Assembly: GCA_017436255.1 (NCBI GenBank) | Contig: JAFSDK010000019.1 | Coordinates: 1 to 41,758 of the forward strand | DNA: 41,758 nt | Origin: Clostridia bacterium | Lineage (GTDB): Bacteria > Bacillota > Clostridia > Oscillospirales > Acutalibacteraceae | Reading direction: 5' to 3' | In this document: positions 8,500-14,667 of the stretch, one piece after another | Numbering within the stretch: position 1 is the stretch's first letter | Layout of the letters: every line of letters begins with the position of its first letter | Made by a program: the position numbers and the translations under genes | Notes under the pieces: model-generated | What the model was told of the DNA's origin: nothing | What the model saw: the letters and a program-made list of their open reading frames with translations, nothing else | Database searches by the model: none

Positions 8500-9135
8500 T
8501 TAATAACCAAGTTTTTCATCTACTATAATTACTTTTATACGATTTACTAAGCGCTGTCGGCCACATATTACGTAACTGGCACAAATGCGTTGATCACTCA
8601 TACATCCGTCGGCTATATCGCCATCAACCGCTATGCAAACACCCGTTTTAGCACATGGCGTGTTGCAACCAAGTCTCTTTGTATTAAGCGGCGCTGCAAC
8701 CGTTTTGACTCTGCGAAAACCTTCTTTAATATCCTTAACAATTTTGTTTACACCAACAACACATATTACACTTTTAGGTCCATAGGTTATGGCAGAAACA
8801 CGGTTTGCCCTACCGTCAACATTAATAAGTTCGCCTTTTTCGGTTAGCGCATTTGCCGAGCATAAATAGGCATCGGCCGTAAATGTTTTAGCATAAATTT
8901 CATCAATCTGATCGGCAGTTAAGCCGGGTTTTGAACGGTCAAGAAAATTATAATCACCGTTTCTCATTAATTTATCAATACCAACTTCACTAAGTGTTAC
9001 CGAGCCACCGCAAGAAATAGTGTCACCTTTTTTTAAAAGTTTTTCGGTAAGTGCCAACGCTTCCGCCTTGTTGGTAACGTAATATGCATCCATATTATTA
9101 TTTTTAAGATTTTCAATGATTTTATTAATATCCAT
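8500..9135 (-). CDS. LUD-domain protein (YkgG/LutC-like, DUF162)
   Basis: A 211-residue cytoplasmic protein of the LUD (lactate utilization) family. Recognisable parts are the AYYVTNKAEAL start, the glycine loop SCGGSVTLSEVGI, NVDGRANRVSAITYGPK, and a C-terminal Cys-rich segment CNTPCAKTGVC...CMSDQRICASYVIC found in many stand-alone clostridial LUD proteins. There are no neighbouring lutA/lutB-type Fe-S partners here, so lactate oxidation cannot be inferred. I use the ATG at 9135, one base after the mnmA stop, with AGAGGTG upstream; the GTG nine bases earlier is part of that site. Role unknown. Confidence 0.85.
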   Translation of the reverse strand: MDINKIIENLKNNNMDAYYVTNKAEALALTEKLLKKGDTISCGGSVTLSEVGIDKLMRNGDYNFLDRSKPGLTADQIDEIYAKTFTADAYLCSANALTEKGELINVDGRANRVSAITYGPKSVICVVGVNKIVKDIKEGFRRVKTVAAPLNTKRLGCNTPCAKTGVCIAVDGDIADGCMSDQRICASYVICGRQRLVNRIKVIIVDEKLGY

Positions 9136-9136
9136 T

Positions 9137-10180
9137 CTATTCACCTCTGATTATAATAGCGCCACCCAACACAGTTTTACCGTCATAAAAAACTGCCGAT
9201 TGACCCGGAGATGGTGCACGTTGGGGATTTTTAAATTCAATAAGCGCTTCATCGTCGTTTAATTTATAAACAACACACGCGTCATCCTTTGCAGAATATC
9301 TTAGTTTTGCAGTACAAACAATTGGTTGATCAAGCGTTTCGGCAGCCATTAAATTTATATTTTTAACATACACTTTTGTTTTGAAAAGATGCTCTTCATC
9401 CGATAATACAACACGGTTTGTGGTAACGTCCTTACTTATAACAAACTGCGGTTTGCCAAGCGCAATACCGAGGCCCTTTCTCTGCCCAATAGTATAACAC
9501 TGGTGACCGTTATGTTTTCCCAATACTCTTCCGTCAATATCTGTATATTCACCTTTTTTAAACGCGCTACCATTATACTTTTCAAGAAATGACACGTAGT
9601 CGTTATCAGGCACAAAACATATGTCTTGACTTTCCTTTGAAGAAGCCGATACAAATCCGTATTTCTCGGCAATTTGGCGCACGGTATCTTTGGTGTACTC
9701 GCCAAGTGGCATTAGCATATGCGATAACTGATGTTGTGAAAGTTGCCACAATACGTAGGTTTGGTCTTTTTTGCGGTCTTCGGGTCTTACTACCGCATAG
9801 CGTTTGCCAACCTTATCGATACGCGAATAATGACCCGTAGCAATATAATCACAGTTTAAATTTAGCGCGTGTTCAAGAAGTTTGCCAAATTTTAAATGTT
9901 TATTACATTCAATACACGGGTTAGGTGTAAAACCCCCATCGTAGGATAAAGCAAAATGTTTAATGACCTTTTCTTTAAAAAGTTCACGCTCGTCAAAGAC
10001 AAAATGCTCAATACCAAGCGCCCGACAAACACTTTTCGCCTTTTCAACCTCACCAAATATGTTATCACTATCGTGCAAAATGAGTGTACCACCGCAAACG
10101 TCATACCCCTGTTCTAAAAGCAGAGCTGCCGCCACCGACGAATCTACGCCGCCACTCATAGCAACCATAACCTTAGCCAC
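9137..10180 (-). CDS. mnmA: tRNA-specific 2-thiouridylase MnmA
   Basis: A 347-residue enzyme that installs the 2-thio group on wobble uridine 34 of tRNA for Lys, Glu and Gln, using ATP and a relayed sulfur. The PP-loop MSGGVDSSV is at the N-terminus. The catalytic cysteines lie in NPCIECNK and QDICFVPD, and CYTIGQRKGLGI marks the central domain. A beta-barrel C-terminal domain ends the protein. The start is a GTG with GAGGTG upstream. A promoter with TTGCAA and TATAAT lies 20-50 bases upstream and shares its -35 hexamer with the divergent phosphatase gene. Confidence 0.97.
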   Translation of the reverse strand: MAKVMVAMSGGVDSSVAAALLLEQGYDVCGGTLILHDSDNIFGEVEKAKSVCRALGIEHFVFDERELFKEKVIKHFALSYDGGFTPNPCIECNKHLKFGKLLEHALNLNCDYIATGHYSRIDKVGKRYAVVRPEDRKKDQTYVLWQLSQHQLSHMLMPLGEYTKDTVRQIAEKYGFVSASSKESQDICFVPDNDYVSFLEKYNGSAFKKGEYTDIDGRVLGKHNGHQCYTIGQRKGLGIALGKPQFVISKDVTTNRVVLSDEEHLFKTKVYVKNINLMAAETLDQPIVCTAKLRYSAKDDACVVYKLNDDEALIEFKNPQRAPSPGQSAVFYDGKTVLGGAIIIRGE

Positions 10181-10200
10181 GTTATCACCTCTTTTTTGTT

Positions 10201-10229
10201 ATTATACTATTAATAACTAGGCATTGCAA
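10201..10229 (-). promoter_or_regulatory. Promoter of mnmA operon
   Basis: On the minus strand TTGCAA (10224-10229) and TATAAT (10201-10206) with exactly 17 bases between them. The -35 hexamer is palindromic and is also used by the opposite promoter. Confidence 0.75.
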
Positions 10230-10252
10230 TTGCTTTTTTGAGCATGTATAAT
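10224..10252 (+). promoter_or_regulatory. Promoter of the HAD phosphatase gene
   Basis: TTGCAA (10224-10229), a 17-base spacer and TATAAT (10247-10252) on the plus strand, 30 bases before the ATG at 10282. It shares its -35 box with the mnmA promoter. Confidence 0.7.
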
Positions 10253-10281
10253 AACATTAATAAAATTTATTGGAGTAAATT

Positions 10282-10922
10282 ATGTACGATATTATCATTT
10301 TTGATTTAGACGGCACGCTTACCGACCCTGCTATTGGTATAACAAACTCGGTTATGTATGCCCTTAAAAAATTTGGTATTGAGGTTGACGACCGCTCAGA
10401 ACTTTATAAATTTATAGGCCCGCCGCTTAAAGATGTTTTATGGATTACTACGGCTTTAGCGAACAGGATGCTCTGACAGCGGTGGAATACTACCGCGAGA
10501 ACTTTAGGGTAAAGGGTATTTTTGAAAATGAGGTTTATGACGGAACGGTAGCCTTGCTTGAAAAAATAAAACACTCAGGCAAAAAAATTATTCTTGCTAC
10601 CTCAAAGCCCGAGGAATTTGCGCTAATTATTCTAAAGCACTTTGATTTATACAAATACTTTGATTTGGTTTGCGGCGCAACATTTGACGAAACGCGTTCA
10701 GAAAAACCACAGGTTATGGAGTATGCCATAAATAACCTTAATGTAACCGATATATCACGTTGCGTAATGATTGGCGATAGAAAATATGATATCGAGGGTG
10801 CAAACCACTTCGGCATGGATTCGATAGGCGTTACATACGGTTATGGAAGCCGCGAGGAATTAGAAAACGAGGGTGCAACACGCATTGTAGATAATATAAA
10901 CGAAATATTTGATTTAATATAA
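10282..10922 (+). pseudogene. HAD-family phosphatase (phosphoglycolate phosphatase-like), 1-base frameshift
   Basis: Two plus-strand reading frames together make one HAD subfamily IA phosphatase of about 213 residues. The first (10282 to about 10439) has the motif I stretch FDLDGTLTD and reaches FIGPPLKDV. The second continues MDYYGFSEQDA and carries motif II (LATSKP), a conserved lysine, and motif IV IGDRKYDIEGA. Restoring one T in the four-T run at 10436-10439 reads GPPLKDVF-MDYYGF, as expected for the family. All motifs are otherwise intact, so this is either a recent mutation or a homopolymer sequencing error. It has its own promoter, an RBS and a terminator. The substrate is not predictable. 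Confidence 0.8.
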
Positions 10923-10957
10923 AAAAGCTCCGAATTTTTACATTCGGAGCTTTTTTT
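10921..10957. terminator. Bidirectional terminator between HAD gene and uraA
   Basis: A perfect 10-bp stem AGCTCCGAAT/ATTCGGAGCT with a 6-base loop, flanked by A6 on the left and T7 on the right. It serves the plus-strand phosphatase gene and the minus-strand uraA gene. Confidence 0.9.
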
Positions 10958-10971
10958 ATTTGTGTTTAAAA

Positions 10972-12360
10972 TTATTCTTTATTGCCACCCGAGATTTCGA
11001 AGTTAACGCCTGTATCTTTAGGCTCTTCTTCGGTAAATACATAATCCTTACCGGGAAGAATTGCATTAAGAACGATACCGGCAATAGAAGCAACAGCTAA
11101 GGCAGAAAGTGATATTGTAACGTTGCCTATAACAAACGTTGCGGCACTGCCAAGACCTAATGCGCAAACCAAGATTACAGCAGCAATGATGAGGTTGCGA
11201 CTCTTGGTAAAGTCAACACGTGATTCAACAACGTTTCTTACACCAATTGCAGAAATCATACCATAAAGTACGAACGAAATACCGCCGATAACCGCTGTGG
11301 GTATAGAACTTACGACTGCGGCAAATTTCGGTGAGAAGGAAACAACTGCGGCAAAGATAGCTGCAAGTCTGATAACACGCGGGTCATAAACCTTTGAAAG
11401 TGCAAGAACACCAGTGTTTTCGCCGTATGTAGTATTAGCAGGACCACCAAATACAGATGAAAGTGTTGTAGCAAGACCGTCACCGATAAGTGTTCTGTGG
11501 AGGCCAGGCTCCTTAATATAGTTCTTACCAACAGTAGCACCGATGGCTGAAATGTCGCCAATATGCTCCATCATAGTAGCAAGTGAAATCGGTAAAATAC
11601 CAATAATAGCGCTTATTACAAGCGAAGTATTTTTCCAATCAACACCAAGAATGGTCATTTCCTTGCGGATAGGTAGGCCTATCCAAGCAGCCTCTTTTAC
11701 TGCTGTGAAGTCAATAGCCCAACCCTCAACGCCGCATACGTTACCAACAATAATTGCTACTAAATATGCGCCTACAACACCTAAGAGTATCGGAACAATC
11801 TTGAACATGCCCTTACCCCAAATGTTAAATACAATTACTATGAGAAGTGCAATTAAAGCGAGCGGCCAGTTTGCAGCACAGTTGTTAACTGCCGAGCCCG
11901 AAAGGCCAAGACCGATTGCAATAATGATAGGACCTGTAACTACAGGCGGGAAGAATTTCATAACCTTAGTAATACCAACTATTTTAATTAAAGCGGCTAA
12001 TACAAGATAAACTAAACCTGCACATGCAACACCAAGACAAGCGTATGGTAACATTTCGGTGTTTGCTGCGCCATCCTCTGCGAGTGGTGCAACGGCTGCA
12101 TATCCACCAAGGAATGCAAAGGATGAACCGAGGAATGCGGGAACCTTACCTTTTGTAATAAGGTGGAAAAGGAGTGTTCCAAGACCGGCCATAAGAAGTG
12201 TTGTTGCAACATCAAGGCCTGTAAGAAGCGGAACTAATACCGTTGCGCCAAACATAGCAAACATATGTTGGAAGCCAAGCAACAGCATTTTGGGTATGCC
12301 GAGTTTTCTGGCGTCAAAAACGCCTTCGTCGCCAATGACGACTTTTTCTTTCTTGCTCAT
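10972..12360 (-). CDS. uraA: Uracil permease (NCS2 family)
   Basis: A 462-residue membrane protein of the nucleobase:cation symporter-2 family with about 14 hydrophobic segments. Family signatures include LLLGFQHMFAMFGATVLVP near the N-terminus and the substrate-binding region GGPANTTYGENTGVLALSK. An adjacent upstream pyrR and a pyrR leader attenuator make uracil the likely substrate, with pyrimidine-dependent expression. It starts about 48 bases after pyrR. A short CGCC/GGCG hairpin lies in the gap but lacks a clear U tract. Confidence 0.93.
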   Translation of the reverse strand: MSKKEKVVIGDEGVFDARKLGIPKMLLLGFQHMFAMFGATVLVPLLTGLDVATTLLMAGLGTLLFHLITKGKVPAFLGSSFAFLGGYAAVAPLAEDGAANTEMLPYACLGVACAGLVYLVLAALIKIVGITKVMKFFPPVVTGPIIIAIGLGLSGSAVNNCAANWPLALIALLIVIVFNIWGKGMFKIVPILLGVVGAYLVAIIVGNVCGVEGWAIDFTAVKEAAWIGLPIRKEMTILGVDWKNTSLVISAIIGILPISLATMMEHIGDISAIGATVGKNYIKEPGLHRTLIGDGLATTLSSVFGGPANTTYGENTGVLALSKVYDPRVIRLAAIFAAVVSFSPKFAAVVSSIPTAVIGGISFVLYGMISAIGVRNVVESRVDFTKSRNLIIAAVILVCALGLGSAATFVIGNVTISLSALAVASIAGIVLNAILPGKDYVFTEEEPKDTGVNFEISGGNKE

Positions 12361-12407
12361 TTTAAAATCCCCTTAAAATTTTTTATAATCACGCCATACG
12401 GCGACAA

Positions 12408-12944
12408 TTACCTATCATTTAGCGTCACCGATAATTCATCATCAATCGGTGGAAGTTTAACCGAGATATATTCGTTTTTGGAGGTGGGCACGTTCTTGCC
12501 CACATAGTCACCGCGTATAGGCAGCTCTCTGTGTCCTCGGTCAATAAGCACCGCAAGCTGTACCGACTTTGGTCTACCCTGTTTAATGAGTGCCTCTAAT
12601 GCGGCACGTACCGTGCGACCCGTAAATAGAACGTCGTCAACCAAAATAACGCTTTTACCCTCAACAGAAAAATCAATTTTACTGCCCGAAAAAATTGCCT
12701 CTTCGGAAATCTCGGTTAGGTCATCTCTATATAATGTAATATCAACACTGCCTACCGGTATTTTTTTACCCTCTATTTCATATATATTATCGGCAATCGT
12801 CTTAGCAAGTGGTACACCGCAACGTTCAATCCCAATAATACATATATTTTCACTACCACCGTTCCGCTCAAGTATCTCATGTGAAATACGTTTAAGAACA
12901 CGGTTAACGGCCGCCGCATCCATTAGTAAGGCTTTATATTTCAT
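12408..12944 (-). CDS. pyrR: Pyrimidine operon attenuator / uracil phosphoribosyltransferase PyrR
   Basis: A 178-residue PyrR. The PRPP-binding motif VILVDDVLFTGRTVRAAL is intact, as is ERCGVPLA, and the C-terminal RELPIRGDYVGKNVPTSKNE stretch is characteristic. PyrR binds pyr mRNA leaders in response to UMP and promotes termination. I use the ATG at 12944; the longer reading begins at an upstream TTG and would run into the leader terminator. It is the first gene of a pyrR-uraA unit, with a consensus promoter and a terminator hairpin in its own leader. Confidence 0.96.
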   Translation of the reverse strand: MKYKALLMDAAAVNRVLKRISHEILERNGGSENICIIGIERCGVPLAKTIADNIYEIEGKKIPVGSVDITLYRDDLTEISEEAIFSGSKIDFSVEGKSVILVDDVLFTGRTVRAALEALIKQGRPKSVQLAVLIDRGHRELPIRGDYVGKNVPTSKNEYISVKLPPIDDELSVTLNDR

Positions 12945-12953
12945 ATGCACACC

Positions 12954-12983
12954 CAAAAAAACGTCGGTACTTATGACCGACGC
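12954..12983 (-). terminator. Leader terminator upstream of pyrR (attenuator)
   Basis: On the minus strand CGTCGGT and ACCGACG form a stem with a 7-base loop, followed by seven T, ending only 10 bases before the pyrR ATG. An upstream GCCGAT (13023-13028) can pair with the 5' arm GTCGGT and thereby act as antiterminator. This fits PyrR attenuation, but I did not find a good match to the classic PyrR-binding loop consensus. Confidence 0.75.
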
Positions 12984-13062
12984 AAACCCTACCTCTTACA
13001 TTATATATATGGTATGACTCTTATCGGCATCACTGTACCAAATTTAAAGAATTTTCTTAAAT

Positions 13063-13091
13063 ATAATACCATATATTTTCCGTTCTGTAAA
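13063..13091 (-). promoter_or_regulatory. Promoter of pyrR-uraA
   Basis: Minus-strand TTTACA and TATTAT with a 17-base spacer. Transcription would start near 13056, leaving a leader of about 110 nt that contains the terminator at 12954-12983. Confidence 0.65.
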
Positions 13092-13335
13092 TAATTGTAT
13101 CAAATTTGTATTATTTTTTCCTCCTTTACCTATACTATATTTAGATGTTTTTGGAAGCTTTTTCAACCCTGTTTTCTTAATTCTGCACTATAACTGCGCA
13201 TTTTCGGCTTTTTCACAAAAGAAAATTACATTTTTTACCATTTTATGCGCGAATTATATTGTTACAAAGCTGTAACTTTTACGTGATTCAGTAATATTTT
13301 GTGCATTTTGCACAAAATCTGTCCTTTTTGTGCGG
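13092..13335. other. Gene-free AT-rich region with two palindromes
   Basis: No open reading frame with a ribosome binding site is visible here. It holds GTTACA-AAGC-TGTAAC (13261-13276) and a perfect 10-bp inverted repeat, ATTTTGTGCA-TTT-TGCACAAAAT (13296-13318), which ends 17 bases ahead of the -35 box of the 3D-protein promoter. Their position suggests regulator-binding sites for that promoter. Confidence 0.5.
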
Positions 13336-13364
13336 TTGACATTTGAAAGTTTGGTTACTATAAT
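13336..13364 (+). promoter_or_regulatory. Sigma-A promoter of the G5/3D protein gene
   Basis: TTGACA, a 17-base spacer and TATAAT, a perfect consensus promoter. The predicted start point near 13371 leaves a leader of about 100 nt before the ATG. Confidence 0.85.
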
Positions 13365-13370
13365 ACCAAA

Positions 13371-13471
13371 GGTCGTGGGCAACCGCTATTTGCCACGATT
13401 TTTTCCCGGAAATAAGTAGCCTATGGTTTGGCAAAATTTTAAGCGTAGGTCACAGAAATAAAGGAGTTATT
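13371..13471 (+). promoter_or_regulatory. Structured 5' leader with terminator-like hairpin
   Basis: The leader starts with a hairpin (TCGTGG pairs with CCACGA, plus CAA/TTG with one bulged G; 13373-13398) followed by six T. A second stem pairs GCCTATG (13423-13429) with CGTAGGT (13444-13450). An AAGGAG site precedes the ATG. A terminator-like hairpin at the very 5' end of a strong transcript suggests attenuation or mRNA stabilisation. I do not recognise a known riboswitch, and the c-di-AMP (ydaO) consensus often found before such genes is not present. Confidence 0.45.
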
Positions 13472-14524
13472 ATGTTTAGCAAAATTAAGTCGTTTATGAC
13501 TACATTTATCACAGGTCGCAAATTTTGTATTTCTGTTCTTGCTGTACTTTCAGCCACAGTAATTACATTTGTAGGCATATCGGTAAACGCAGTGCATGTT
13601 GCCGATGGTGACGATGTGCATACTCTTTACAGTCTTGCCACCCGTCCTGTTGATATAAGACCTTTAAGCGATTCTGTTTTTACAAATCTTGCAAAAGACA
13701 GGATTGATGACAGTGTTCAAAAAATCAATTTAAACGTTGACAGTGACATACCCGTACACGTTACAATGGGTAATGAAACGGTTACGGTGTTTGTATCACG
13801 TGGTCAAACGGTGCAAGACGCAATTGACCTTTCAGGTTTTTCACTTGACGAGCACGACAGTGTAAATCTTTCTTTACTCAGCTCAATCGTGGAAACCGAC
13901 TACATTGATATCCTTGATATTAATTACGTAACCGAAATCGTTGAAGAAACGATTCCTTTTGAAACCAAAACGGTTTATTCAAAGAAACTAGACAGCATAT
14001 CATCAAAGGGTGGCGAGGAAGGACTTAAAGAACTTACCTGCCTTACCAAACTTGTAAACGGTGTTGCAACGGAGCGCGACGTAATTAAAGAAACCGTTCT
14101 TAAAGATGCGGTTGACCAGGTTATTACTGTTGGTATGAAAAACGGTACTTCTTCAAGTTTTGTTGAATGCATCTCAACCATTAAACCTGCCTCACCTATC
14201 CGTCTTGATGTTAACGGTGTGCCTGTAAGATACAAAAAACACGTAACTGTTCAAGCCACTGCATACACCTACACAGGAAACAACTGTGCTTCAGGTGTAG
14301 CCCCACAACCCGGTTGCGTTGCAGTTAATACAAATATATTCCCGTTTGGCACCAAGTTCTATATAAAATCGTCTGACGGCAAATATATATATGGTTATGC
14401 CGTTGCTGCTGACACCGGCGGTTTCTTAAAGACAAGACCGACCAACTTCGATTTGTTCTTTGAAACAGAAGCGCAGTGCAAGGCATTCGGCAGACGAAAC
14501 ATTGAAGTTTACGTACTATATTAA
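13472..14524 (+). CDS. Secreted cell-wall protein with DUF348-like, G5 and 3D domains
   Basis: A 350-residue envelope protein. Residues 17-41 form a signal or membrane anchor. A DUF348-like segment (about 93-140: IPVHVTMGNETVTVFV...) precedes a G5-like beta domain (about 149-222). The C-terminal 3D domain (about 256-350) has the conserved aspartates in AADTGG (D314) and NFDLFF (D327). This layout resembles the YabE/resuscitation-promoting-factor-like proteins of Firmicutes, in which the 3D domain is related to lytic transglycosylase folds. The likely role is peptidoglycan remodelling. It has a perfect sigma-A promoter, a structured leader and its own terminator, so it is a single-gene unit. 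No LysM or other anchor is present. Confidence 0.85.
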   Translation: MFSKIKSFMTTFITGRKFCISVLAVLSATVITFVGISVNAVHVADGDDVHTLYSLATRPVDIRPLSDSVFTNLAKDRIDDSVQKINLNVDSDIPVHVTMGNETVTVFVSRGQTVQDAIDLSGFSLDEHDSVNLSLLSSIVETDYIDILDINYVTEIVEETIPFETKTVYSKKLDSISSKGGEEGLKELTCLTKLVNGVATERDVIKETVLKDAVDQVITVGMKNGTSSSFVECISTIKPASPIRLDVNGVPVRYKKHVTVQATAYTYTGNNCASGVAPQPGCVAVNTNIFPFGTKFYIKSSDGKYIYGYAVAADTGGFLKTRPTNFDLFFETEAQCKAFGRRNIEVYVLY

Positions 14525-14531
14525 ATTTTTT

Positions 14532-14564
14532 AAGTGCAATTCTTTGAGAATTGCACTTTTTTCA
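14532..14564 (+). terminator. Intrinsic terminator of the 3D-protein gene
   Basis: A perfect 11-bp stem AAGTGCAATTC/GAATTGCACTT with a 5-base loop and a run of T, eight bases after the stop. Confidence 0.9.
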
Positions 14565-14605
14565 CTATTTAACACATTTTTTGTATTATTGTTTTTTAAA
14601 ATAAC

Positions 14606-14634
14606 TTGATTTATATTTCCCCATATGGTATTTT
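14606..14634 (+). promoter_or_regulatory. Promoter of the GH31 gene
   Basis: TTGATT and TATTTT with a 17-base spacer, 33 bases before the ATG. The spacer contains the palindrome CCATATGG right next to the -10, a possible operator. Confidence 0.5.
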
Positions 14635-14667
14635 ATTCTTAGCAAATAACAAAGGAGTTATTTTTTT

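Noticed and set aside
10436..10439. Programmed ribosomal frameshift in the HAD gene
   Set aside because: No slippery heptamer, stimulatory structure or family precedent; a single-base loss explains it more simply.
13105..13135. AAAGGAGG on the minus strand as a start site of a small gene
   Set aside because: No start codon at proper distance leads to an open frame; it is probably chance or a relic.
13371..13471. c-di-AMP (ydaO) riboswitch before the 3D-domain gene
   Set aside because: Looked for the conserved GGGGAACC-type core and the paired pseudoknot segments; they are not present in this short leader.
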